A DNA stretch of 64,000 bases from Streptomyces shenzhenensis (lineage in GTDB: Bacteria; Actinomycetota; Actinomycetes; Streptomycetales; Streptomycetaceae). Position 1 is the first letter of the stretch, and the number at the start of each line of letters is the position of its first letter. The translations under genes were made by a program, and so were the position numbers. The stretch is from the NCBI RefSeq assembly GCF_021462265.1, contig NZ_JAJONF010000034.1, positions 1-64,000 of the forward strand. The letters are read 5' to 3'. Of the stretch, positions 42,375 through 50,021 are shown piece by piece. Under the pieces are notes generated by a model. It made no database searches, was not told the origin of the DNA, and was given only the letters and a program-made list of their open reading frames with translations.

Positions 42375-43526
42375 GTGAGCATGCGACTGACCTGCGACGC
42401 CGTGGTGATCGGGGCGGGCATGGTGGGCGCCGCCTGCGCCCTGTACGCGTCCCGGGCGGGTCTGGACGTGATCGTGGTGGACCGGGGCCCGGTGGCCGGC
42501 GGCACGACCGGGGCGGGTGAGGGCAATCTGCTCGTGTCCGACAAGGAGCCGGGGCCCGAACTCGAACTCGCCCTGCTGTCCGGCCGGTTGTGGGCCGGCC
42601 TGGCCGGGGAGCTGGGGGACCGGATCGAGTACGAGCCCAAGGGCGGGTTGGTCGTCGCCGCCGGGCCCGAGGGACTGGCCGCCCTGGAGAGGTTCGCGGC
42701 CGGGCAACGGGCCGCCGGGGTGCTGGCGGAGGACGTCGCCGCGGATCGACTCCGCGACCTGGAGCCGTACCTGGCACCCGGCCTGGCGGGCGGCGTGCGC
42801 TACCCCCAGGACGCCCAGGTCATGCCGGCCCTGGCCGCCGCGCATCTCCTACGGGCCGGTGGCGCCCGCCTGTCGACCGGCCGTACGGTGACGGAGGTGC
42901 TGCGCGACGCCGGCGGTGCGGTACGCGGAGTCCGCACCGACCGCGGCGACATCCACGCCCCCGCCGTGGTGAACGCGGCCGGGACCTGGGGCGGCGAGGT
43001 GGCCGCCCGCGCCGGAGTGCGCCTGCCCGTCCTCCCCCGGCGCGGCTTCGTCCTGGTCACCGAGCCGTTGCCGCGCCGCGTACGGCACAAGGTGTACGCC
43101 GCCGACTACGTGGCCGACGTGGCCAGCGACTCGGCCGCGCTGCAGACCTCGCCGGTCGTGGAGGGTACGGCGGCCGGGCCGGTCCTGATCGGCGCGAGCC
43201 GGGAACGCGTCGGCTTCGACCGGTCGTTCTCGCTGCCGGCCGTACGGGCGCTTGCGGCGGGCGCGACCCGGCTGTTCCCGTTCCTGTCCGGGGTCCGCGC
43301 CATGCGCGGCTACGTGGGATTCCGCCCGTACCTGCCCGACCACCTCCCCGCGATCGGTCCCGATCCGCGTGCGCCGGGCCTGTTCCACGCCTGCGGGCAC
43401 GAGGGCGCCGGCATCGGACTCGCCACCGGTACGGGGCGGTTGATCGCCCAGGTGCTGAGCGGCCGGACCCCCGAGCTGGACCTGACCCCGTTCCGTCCCG
43501 AGCGCTTCGGCGAGGAGGCCCTGTGA
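42375..43526 (+). CDS. FAD-dependent amine/D-hydroxyproline oxidase subunit (HcnC-like)
   Basis: A 383-residue DAO-family flavoprotein. The N-terminal FAD motif (AVVIGAGMVGAACALYASRAGLDVIVVDRG) and C-terminal GYVGFRPYLPDHLPAIGP and HACGHEGAGIGLATGTG are conserved. With the next two genes it forms a three-part oxidase like the D-hydroxyproline dehydrogenases of pseudomonads and rhizobia, oxidising cis-4-hydroxy-D-proline to a pyrroline carboxylate. The start is GTG 42375 or ATG 42381; no ribosome site is visible and a -10-like CATATT lies just upstream, so the mRNA may be leaderless. Confidence 0.85.
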   Translation: MSMRLTCDAVVIGAGMVGAACALYASRAGLDVIVVDRGPVAGGTTGAGEGNLLVSDKEPGPELELALLSGRLWAGLAGELGDRIEYEPKGGLVVAAGPEGLAALERFAAGQRAAGVLAEDVAADRLRDLEPYLAPGLAGGVRYPQDAQVMPALAAAHLLRAGGARLSTGRTVTEVLRDAGGAVRGVRTDRGDIHAPAVVNAAGTWGGEVAARAGVRLPVLPRRGFVLVTEPLPRRVRHKVYAADYVADVASDSAALQTSPVVEGTAAGPVLIGASRERVGFDRSFSLPAVRALAAGATRLFPFLSGVRAMRGYVGFRPYLPDHLPAIGPDPRAPGLFHACGHEGAGIGLATGTGRLIAQVLSGRTPELDLTPFRPERFGEEAL

Positions 43527-43822
43527 ACCCCCTGGAGTTGGCGGATGCCCGGCCCGGCCCCGCCTTCACCGTCACCTTCGACGGCCGGGAGCTCGTGGCG
43601 CTGCCCGGCCAGACGGTCGCCGCCGCGCTCTGGGCGGCCGGAGTCACGTCCTGGCGGACCACCCGCGGCGAGGGCCGTCCGCGCGGGGTCTTCTGCGGGA
43701 TCGGCGTCTGCTTCGACTGCCTGGTCACCGTCAACGGCCGTCCCAACCAACGGGCTTGTCTGGTGCCCGTCGAGCCGGGCGACGCGATCCGTACGCAGGA
43801 GGGCACGGGGCACGATGACTGA
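43523..43822 (+). CDS. 2Fe-2S subunit of the hydroxyproline dehydrogenase (HcnA-like)
   Basis: A 99-residue protein with the N-terminal ferredoxin-like pattern of HcnA-type subunits: FCGIGVCFDCLVTVNG gives three clustered cysteines, and RPNQRACL the fourth. It starts with GTG overlapping the stop of the upstream oxidase gene and overlaps the next gene by eight bases. Confidence 0.88.
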   Translation: MNPLELADARPGPAFTVTFDGRELVALPGQTVAAALWAAGVTSWRTTRGEGRPRGVFCGIGVCFDCLVTVNGRPNQRACLVPVEPGDAIRTQEGTGHDD

Positions 43823-45236
43823 CACGAGCCGCCGGGAGAGGTCACCCCGCCTCGCCGTGATCGGCGCGGGCCCGGCCGGTCTCGCCGCCGCCCTGGCCGC
43901 CGCCCGGCACGGCCTGCGCGTCACCCTGATCGACGCGGCGCCGGAGGCGGGCGGTCAGTTCTACCGGCAGCCCGCCGCCGGTCTCGGCGCCCGCCGCCCG
44001 CAGGCCCTGCACCACCGCCGGCGGAGCTGGGAACGCCTGCGCGCCGGCCTCGACCGGCAGATCACGGCGGGGCTGGTGACCCATCTGCGCGACCATCACG
44101 TGTGGTGTGTGACGGGGGCACAGCGGTCCGGTTTCACCGTGCACGCACTGCTCGGCCCCGAGCAGGAGCAGCCCGTGGAGGTGCGCGCGGACGCGGTGCT
44201 GCTCGCTACCGGCGGCTACGAGAAGGTGCTGCCCTTCCCCGGCTGGACGCTCCCCGGTGTCGTCACGGCGGGCGGGGCGCAGGCCATGCTGAAGGGCGGA
44301 CTCGTACTGCCGGGCCGTACGGCGGTCGTCGCCGGCACCGGACCGCTGCTGCTGCCGGTCGCGACCGGACTCGCGGCGGCGGGCGCCCGGGTGGCGGCCC
44401 TGGTGGAGTCCGCCGACCCGCGGGCGGTCGTACGGCGCTCCCCCGCGCTGGCCGCCCAGCCGCACAAGCTCGCCGAGGGCGCCCGCTACGCGGCCCGGTT
44501 GCTGCGGCACGGGGTGCGCACCCTGGTCCACCACGCCGTCGTCGAGGCGCACGGCGACCAGCGGCTCGAAGCCGTCACCGTCGCCGCGCTCGACGCCACC
44601 GGCCGGGTGGGGCCGGGCACCCGGCGGCGCATCGGCTGCGACACCCTGGCCGTCGGGCACGGCATGCTCCCGCACACCGATCTCGCCGAGGCCCTGGGCT
44701 GCCGGCTCGACGGGGCCGCGGTGCACGTGGACGACGAGCAGCGCACCGATGTGCCGGGGGTGTGGGCGGCGGGCGAGGCCACCGGCATCGGCGGCGCCGA
44801 ACTCGCCCTCGCCGAGGGGCACATCGCGGGCCGGTCGGCCGCCGTGCGGCTGTCGGGCCGGGAGCCGGACCCGCGGGGCTGGGCGGGGGCCGCCCGGATC
44901 CGGGCGGGGCTGCGGCGGTTCGCGGCGGCGATGGACGACGCGTACGCGCCGCCCGCGCACTGGGCCGAGCAGGTCACCGACGACACGGTCGTCTGCCGGT
45001 GCGAGGAGGTCACCGGCGGGACGGTCCGGCGGGCCGTGACCGAACTGGGCGCGGGAGACGTGCGGACCGTCAAACTGCTCACGCGGGCCGGGATGGGCTG
45101 GTGCCAGGGGCGGATGTGCGGGCCCGCGGTCGCCGGCCTCGCCGGCTGCCCGGAGACGGCGGCGCGCAGACCGTTCGCCCGGCCGGTGCCCCTCGGGGTG
45201 CTCGCGCGGGCCGGCACTACCGAAGACGAACAGTGA
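43815..45236 (+). CDS. NAD(P)/FAD oxidoreductase subunit with Cys-rich tail (HcnB-like)
   Basis: A 473-residue flavoprotein. The first dinucleotide fold (LAVIGAGPAGLAAALAAARHGL) and the second (TAVVAGTGPLLLPVATGLAAAG) are both seen, followed by VWAAGEATGIGGAELALAEGHIAG. The C-terminal C-x-C plus C-x4-C set (VCRCEEVT and WCQGRMCGP) is the 2Fe-2S site of BFD-like domains. With the two genes before it, it completes the three-subunit dehydrogenase. Confidence 0.9.
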   Translation: MTDTSRRERSPRLAVIGAGPAGLAAALAAARHGLRVTLIDAAPEAGGQFYRQPAAGLGARRPQALHHRRRSWERLRAGLDRQITAGLVTHLRDHHVWCVTGAQRSGFTVHALLGPEQEQPVEVRADAVLLATGGYEKVLPFPGWTLPGVVTAGGAQAMLKGGLVLPGRTAVVAGTGPLLLPVATGLAAAGARVAALVESADPRAVVRRSPALAAQPHKLAEGARYAARLLRHGVRTLVHHAVVEAHGDQRLEAVTVAALDATGRVGPGTRRRIGCDTLAVGHGMLPHTDLAEALGCRLDGAAVHVDDEQRTDVPGVWAAGEATGIGGAELALAEGHIAGRSAAVRLSGREPDPRGWAGAARIRAGLRRFAAAMDDAYAPPAHWAEQVTDDTVVCRCEEVTGGTVRRAVTELGAGDVRTVKLLTRAGMGWCQGRMCGPAVAGLAGCPETAARRPFARPVPLGVLARAGTTEDEQ

Positions 45237-45245
45237 TATGTCACA
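45231..45245 (-). promoter_or_regulatory. Second operator-like sequence in the hydroxyproline operon
   Basis: The minus strand reads TGTGACATATCACTG, 14 of 15 bases identical to the element at 42358-42372. The core GTGATATGTCAC is a near-perfect palindrome. It lies just before the ribosome site of the DapA-family gene and could control an internal promoter. Confidence 0.6.
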
Positions 45246-45269
45246 TTCCCCCCTCATGGAGGTGCCCCG

Positions 45270-46166
45270 ATGACCGTCTCCCACCCCCGCCCCTGGCGAG
45301 GTGTCCTCGTAGCCACCGCGCTCCCGCTGCGCGACGATCTCTCCGTCGACCACGAGAAGTACGCCGAGCACTGCGCCTGGCTGGTGGAGAACGGCTGCGA
45401 CGGTGTCGTACCGAACGGCTCGCTCGGTGAGTACCAGGTGCTCACCCCCGAGGAGCGGGCCAGGGTGGTGGAGACCGCCGTGGCCGCCGTCGGCGGGGCG
45501 CGGGTCATGCCCGGGGTCGCCGCCTACGGCTCGGCCGAGGCCCGCCGCTGGGCCGAGCAGGCCAGGGACGCCGGCTGCGCGGCCGTGATGCTGCTGCCGC
45601 CCAACGCCTACCGCGCCGACGAGCGTTCGGTGCTGGCGCACTACGCGGAGGTCGCGAAGGCGGGAGTGCCGATCGTGGCGTACAACAACCCCATCGACAC
45701 CAAGGTCGACCTGGTGCCGGAACTCCTCGCCACGCTGCACGGCGAGGGGTACATCCACGCTGTCAAGGAGTTCTCGGGCGATGTCCGGCGCGCCTACCAG
45801 CTGGCCGAACTCGCCCCGGACCTGGACCTGTTGATCGGTGCCGACGACGTCCTGCTGGAGCTGGCGATCGCGGGCGCCAAGGGCTGGGTGGCCGGTTACC
45901 CGAACGCGCTGCCGGCCTCGACGGTCGAACTGTACCGCGCGGCGGTGGGCGGGGACCTGGACACCGCCAGGCGGCTGTACGAGCAGCTGCATCCGCTGCT
46001 GCGCTGGGACTCCAGGGTCGAGTTCGTGCAGGCCATCAAGTTGTCCATGGACATCGTCGGCCGCCACGGCGGCGTCTGCCGCCCGCCGCGCGTGCCGCTG
46101 CTGCCCGAGCAGGCGGCCGCGGTCCGCGCCGCCACCGAGCAGGCCGTCGCGGCCGGACTGGCCTGA
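45270..46166 (+). CDS. DapA-family pyrroline-4-hydroxy-2-carboxylate deaminase
   Basis: A 298-residue class I aldolase-fold protein of the dihydrodipicolinate synthase family. The Schiff-base Lys166 (HAVKEFSG) and Tyr138 (IVAYNNP) are present. In hydroxyproline catabolism this family removes ammonia from the pyrroline product to give 2-oxoglutarate semialdehyde. The neighbouring oxidase and epimerase support that role over lysine synthesis. ATG 45270 follows GGAGGT. Confidence 0.85.
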   Translation: MTVSHPRPWRGVLVATALPLRDDLSVDHEKYAEHCAWLVENGCDGVVPNGSLGEYQVLTPEERARVVETAVAAVGGARVMPGVAAYGSAEARRWAEQARDAGCAAVMLLPPNAYRADERSVLAHYAEVAKAGVPIVAYNNPIDTKVDLVPELLATLHGEGYIHAVKEFSGDVRRAYQLAELAPDLDLLIGADDVLLELAIAGAKGWVAGYPNALPASTVELYRAAVGGDLDTARRLYEQLHPLLRWDSRVEFVQAIKLSMDIVGRHGGVCRPPRVPLLPEQAAAVRAATEQAVAAGLA

Positions 46167-46227
46167 CCGGGCCGGCCCCCGCCACGGACCCGGCCCCGGC
46201 CCGGACCCCCGACCCACGAGGAGCGTC

Positions 46228-47229
46228 ATGCGCAGCAAACTCGTCCTGCACGCCGTCGACTCGCACACCGAGGGCATGCCCACCCGCGTGATCACCGGCG
46301 GGATCGGCACCATTCCCGGCGCGACCATGAACGAGCGGCGGCTGTACTTCCGTGAACACCGCGATCACATCAAGCAGTTGCTGATGAACGAGCCGCGCGG
46401 GCACTCCGCGATGAGCGGGGCGATCCTGCAGCCGCCGGCCCGGCCCGACTGCGACTGGGGCGTGGTCTACATCGAGGTCTCCGGCTATCTGCCGATGTGC
46501 GGGCACGGCACGATCGGCGTGGCGACCGTGCTCGTGGAGACCGGGATGGTGGAGGTGGTGGAGCCGGTCACCACCATCCGGCTGGACACCCCGGCGGGCC
46601 TGGTCGTCGCCGAGGTCGCGGTGGAAGACGGCGCGGCGAGGAACGTCACGCTGCGGAACGTGCCGTCGTTCTCCGTCGCGCTGGACCGGAAGATCGTGCT
46701 GGCTGACGGACGGTCGGTCACATATGACATGGCATACGGCGGCAACTTCTACGCCATCCTCCCGCTGGACGAGTTCGGCCTCCCCTTCGACCGCACCCGA
46801 AAGGACGACATCCTGCGGGCCGGCCTGTCCCTCATGGAGGCGATCAACGCCGAGGCGGAGCCCGTGCATCCCGAGAACCCCTCCATCCGCGGCTGCCACC
46901 ACGTCCACCTGGTCGCCCCCGGCGCCACGGCCCGCCACTCCCGGCACGCGATGGCCATCCATCCCGGCTGGTTCGACCGCTCCCCCTGCGGCACCGGCAC
47001 CAGCGCGCGGATGGCGCAGCTGCACGCCCGCGGCGAACTCCCGCTGGACACCGAGTTCGTGAACGAGTCCTTCATCGGCACCCGGTTCACCGGACGGCTC
47101 CTCGGCACCACCGAGGTCGCCGGCCGCCCCGCGGTCCTGCCCAGCTTCACCGGCCGGGCCTGGATCACCGGCACCGCCCAGTATCTGCTGGACCCGGACG
47201 ATCCGTTCCCGGCCGGCTTCGTACTCTGA
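46228..47229 (+). CDS. 4-hydroxyproline 2-epimerase (proline racemase family)
   Basis: A 333-residue proline racemase-fold enzyme. Both catalytic cysteines are there: Cys91 (YLPMCGHGTIG) and Cys254 (RSPCGTGTSA). A Cys/Cys pair indicates racemase or epimerase chemistry, whereas the related trans-3-hydroxyproline dehydratases have Thr at the second site. It should convert trans-4-hydroxy-L-proline to the cis-D isomer used by the oxidase. The ATG at 46228 follows GAGGAG. Confidence 0.9.
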   Translation: MRSKLVLHAVDSHTEGMPTRVITGGIGTIPGATMNERRLYFREHRDHIKQLLMNEPRGHSAMSGAILQPPARPDCDWGVVYIEVSGYLPMCGHGTIGVATVLVETGMVEVVEPVTTIRLDTPAGLVVAEVAVEDGAARNVTLRNVPSFSVALDRKIVLADGRSVTYDMAYGGNFYAILPLDEFGLPFDRTRKDDILRAGLSLMEAINAEAEPVHPENPSIRGCHHVHLVAPGATARHSRHAMAIHPGWFDRSPCGTGTSARMAQLHARGELPLDTEFVNESFIGTRFTGRLLGTTEVAGRPAVLPSFTGRAWITGTAQYLLDPDDPFPAGFVL

Positions 47230-47261
47230 TCCTCTCCGTACCCGTCCCAGGAGTCCTCCCC

Positions 47262-47957
47262 ATGTCCGACCAGCCCCGCAGTCCGAGCACCGCCGCTCCC
47301 GCCATTCCGTCGCTCGGCGGCCGGAAACCGAACTTCCGGGAACGGGTCGTGGACGTCCTGCGGGCCGCGCTGATCGCCGGTGAACTGCGTCCCGGCGAGG
47401 TGTACTCGGCGCCCGGGCTCGCCCCCCGCCTGGGCGTCTCCGCGACTCCGGTGCGCGAGGCCATGCTCGAACTCGTGAAGGAGGGCATGGTCGAGATCGT
47501 TCCGAACAAGGGGTTCCGGGTCACCGCCGTCTCCGAGAAGCAGCTCGACGACTACACGCACGTCCGGTCCCTGATCGAGATCCCGACGACGGTCGCCCTC
47601 ACGGCCACCGCCGACCCCGGCGACCTGGAGGCGCTGCGGCCGCTCGCCCTGGAGATCGTCACCTCGGCCGTGAAGGGCGACCTCATCGCGTACGTCGAGG
47701 CCGACCTGGCCTTCCACCTGGGGCTGCTGGGGCTGGCGGGCAACGACCACCTCGTGGAGGTGGTGCGGGACCTGCGCCGCCGTTCGCGGCTGTACGGGCT
47801 GACGGCGCTGGTGTCGGCGGGACGCCTGAAGGCCTCCGCCGAGGAGCATCTGGAGCTCCTCGACGCCCTGCTGGCCCGCGACGAGCGGGCCGTGCGCGAG
47901 GTCATGACCCGCCACCTGGGCCACGTGCGCGGCCTGTGGGCGGCCCAGCGGCCCTAG
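47262..47957 (+). CDS. GntR-family regulator (FCD domain)
   Basis: A 231-residue GntR protein: winged helix (about 25-90, VVDVLRAALIAGELRPGEVYSAPGLAPRLGVSATPVREAMLEL) and an all-helical FCD effector domain (about 95-225) with the Asp/His ligand pattern of metal-binding members. It is the last gene of the hydroxyproline operon and probably its regulator, acting at the repeated TGTGACATAT element. Its TAG stop codon is shared with the left end of the adjacent MITE. Confidence 0.9.
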   Translation: MSDQPRSPSTAAPAIPSLGGRKPNFRERVVDVLRAALIAGELRPGEVYSAPGLAPRLGVSATPVREAMLELVKEGMVEIVPNKGFRVTAVSEKQLDDYTHVRSLIEIPTTVALTATADPGDLEALRPLALEIVTSAVKGDLIAYVEADLAFHLGLLGLAGNDHLVEVVRDLRRRSRLYGLTALVSAGRLKASAEEHLELLDALLARDERAVREVMTRHLGHVRGLWAAQRP

Positions 47958-48171
47958 GGGCTGTCCGGCGGATCAAGTCGCGGGAAAGCAGCGGTGACTG
48001 TCAGCCGAGGTGAGCGGGGGCTGGTGCGTCCAACTGCAAGGCGGAGGAGGGAGTCGACGCGGTGGGGGCACCTCCCGGCCGAAGGCTGGGGGACGTCGGC
48101 GACCGACGACAACGCCGCAGGTGGGCGTGCCAGCCCCCGCGTCTGCGGCATGATCCGCTGGACAGCCCCTA
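47956..48171. mobile_element. MITE-like element (about 216 bp)
   Basis: The left end AGGGGCTGTCCGGCGGATCA (47956-47975) is repeated inverted at 48151-48170 with one mismatch. CTAG is found at both outer edges (47954-47957 and 48169-48172), a possible target duplication. There is no coding capacity. Inside lies a copy (48074-48092) of the dispersed repeat also present at 28219-28237. Ends beginning GGGGCTGTCC are familiar from Streptomyces IS5-group elements (recall, not searched). Confidence 0.75.
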
Positions 48172-48189
48172 GGTGTATTGCCCCGCGAA

Positions 48190-49896
48190 CTACGCCCCGG
48201 GATGGGCGAGTTCGATGTCGTGGTCGTGGATGCCGGCGCCTGAGACGGCCACCCCGGCGGCGTGCGGCGGGTAGCCGGTCGCGATGACCGTGTACTGGCC
48301 GGTGTCCAGGTCGGAGAAGGCGTACGCGCCGTCGTCCCCGGTGGTAGTCGTGCCGACGACGTTGCCTGCCGCGTCCACCAGGGTGACCCGGGCGTCACCC
48401 AGCGGCCCGGCGGCTCCGCGGACGGTGCCGCGCACATGTGCCCCGGGCCGCAGCCCGACCTCGACCCGGGTGGTCCCGGCTGGCTTCCGGCGCGGGATGA
48501 ACGCGGCCACGAGCAGCGCGAGGACCGCCGCGCCGGAGCCCGCCGCCATGACCACCTTGAAGCCGTTCTCGGAGGGTATGCGCGCCGTGCCGAAGACGGT
48601 GGTCAGCTGGGCCAGGATCACCCCGGCGACGGCGCTCGCGGTGGACGTGCCGATGGACCGCATCAGGGTGTTGAGGCTGTTCGCGGCGGCCGTCTCGTGC
48701 GGGTCGACGGCGCCCATGATGAGCGCGGGCATCGCGCCGTAGGCGAAGCCGATGCCGGCGCCGACGACGCAGGAGACGAGCACGAGCTGCCAGACGGCGT
48801 TCATCAGCACGATGTTCAGCCCGTATCCGGCGGCCACGATCACCGCGCCGCACATCAGGGTCACCTTCGGCCCGAAGTTCCTGGAGACGAGCGCGGAAAC
48901 GGGCGCCATCGCCATCATCACCAGGCCGGTCGGGGCCATCACCAGGCCGGCGTCCAGCAGTGACCTGCCCAGGCCGTAGCCGGTCGCCTCGGGCAACTGC
49001 AGGAGCTGCGGAAGCACCAGGGACATCGCGAACATCGAGAACCCGAAGGCGACCGAGGCGAGGTTCGTGACGAGGACCTGTCGGCGGGCCGTGGTGCGCA
49101 GGTCGACCAGCGGTTGCGTGGTGCGCAGTTCGTACCGGCCCCAGGCGAGCAGGATCACCACGGCGGCGCCGAACAGGCCGAGCGTGGTGCCGCTGCCCCA
49201 GCCCCAGTCGGCGCCCTTGGAGATGCCGAGCAGCAGACAGACCAGGCCCGCCGCCATGCCGAGGGCGCCGGCCAGGTCGAAACGGCCGCCGGTGCGCACC
49301 TTCGACTCCGGTACGAGGAGCAATACCAGCAGCGCGGCGACGACACCGAGCGCGGCGGAGGTCCAGAACAGCACGTGCCAGTCGAAGTGGTCGGCGATCA
49401 GCGCGGCGGCGGGCAGGCCGAGGGCGCCGCCGACGCCAAGGGAGGCACTCATCAACGCGGTGGCGGAACCGAGCCGTTGCGCGGGGAGTTCGTCGCGCAT
49501 GATGCTGATGCCGAGCGGGATCACGCCGGAGGCCAGGCCCTGCAGGGCCCGCCCGACGATCATCGGTACGAGGGAGTCGCTCAGCGCGGCCGTGACCGAG
49601 CCGGCGACCAGCATGACCACGCTGGTAAGCAGCATCAGCCGCTTGCCGTACATGTCGCCGAGCCGGCCCGTCACGGGGGTGGCGACGGCGGCCGCGAGCA
49701 GGGTGGCGGTGACCGCCCACGCCGCGTTGGACGCCGAGGCGTTGAGCAGCTTCGGCAGTTCGGGCACGATGGGGATCACCAGGGTCTGCATCAGCGAGAC
49801 CACGATCCCGCCGAAGGCGAGCACCGCGACGACGACGTCGGTCCGCGGCGCGGCCGGGTCCCCGGCGGCTGCCGGCCGGGGCTGTGCATGGGACAT
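48190..49896 (-). CDS. MFS drug-efflux-type transporter with C-terminal Ig-like domain
   Basis: A 568-residue member of the DHA2 (QacA/EmrB) class with about 14 membrane segments (residues 20-470). The class motifs GRLGDMYGKRLMLL and VGRALQGLASGVIPLGISIMRDELP are present. The last 90 residues form a soluble beta-sandwich of the carboxypeptidase-regulatory/CNA-B kind (GAHVRGTVRGAAGPLGDARVTLVDAAGNVVGTTTTGDDGAYAFSDLDTGQY), an uncommon fusion. ATG 49896 has GGAGG seven bases upstream. The promoter at 49941-49969 contains a palindrome, so expression is probably controlled. The substrate is unknown. Confidence 0.9.
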   Translation of the reverse strand: MSHAQPRPAAAGDPAAPRTDVVVAVLAFGGIVVSLMQTLVIPIVPELPKLLNASASNAAWAVTATLLAAAVATPVTGRLGDMYGKRLMLLTSVVMLVAGSVTAALSDSLVPMIVGRALQGLASGVIPLGISIMRDELPAQRLGSATALMSASLGVGGALGLPAAALIADHFDWHVLFWTSAALGVVAALLVLLLVPESKVRTGGRFDLAGALGMAAGLVCLLLGISKGADWGWGSGTTLGLFGAAVVILLAWGRYELRTTQPLVDLRTTARRQVLVTNLASVAFGFSMFAMSLVLPQLLQLPEATGYGLGRSLLDAGLVMAPTGLVMMAMAPVSALVSRNFGPKVTLMCGAVIVAAGYGLNIVLMNAVWQLVLVSCVVGAGIGFAYGAMPALIMGAVDPHETAAANSLNTLMRSIGTSTASAVAGVILAQLTTVFGTARIPSENGFKVVMAAGSGAAVLALLVAAFIPRRKPAGTTRVEVGLRPGAHVRGTVRGAAGPLGDARVTLVDAAGNVVGTTTTGDDGAYAFSDLDTGQYTVIATGYPPHAAGVAVSGAGIHDHDIELAHPGA

Positions 49897-49940
49897 GGTC
49901 GGGCCTCCACGGGGCCGCTCGGGTCTGCACGCCCCTCCCG

Positions 49941-49969
49941 AATGTAAGTCAATTGATTGACTCAAACAA
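49941..49969 (-). promoter_or_regulatory. Promoter of the efflux gene with operator in the spacer
   Basis: On the minus strand TTGTTT (49969-49964) and TACATT (49946-49941) are 17 bases apart. The spacer is almost filled by the palindrome AGTCAATTGATTGACT (49947-49962), a MarR- or TetR-like operator. No MarR or TetR gene is next to it. Confidence 0.65.
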
Positions 49970-50021
49970 CAGACGGTTTCCCCTGCGGTGGGGCGGACCG
50001 GAGGCTCGGCACACTCCGCCG

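Noticed and set aside
40166..42640. Minus-strand open frame of 824 codons opposite the MoxR/VWA genes
   Set aside because: Shadow ORF produced by third-position GC; no family resemblance.
43842..46328. Minus-strand open frame of 828 codons opposite the hydroxyproline genes
   Set aside because: Shadow of three conserved enzymes with intact catalytic residues on the plus strand.
46717..46728. GTCACATATGAC palindrome resembling the hydroxyproline operator
   Set aside because: It lies inside the epimerase coding sequence (Val-Thr-Tyr-Asp) and does not match the order of bases in the two promoter copies.
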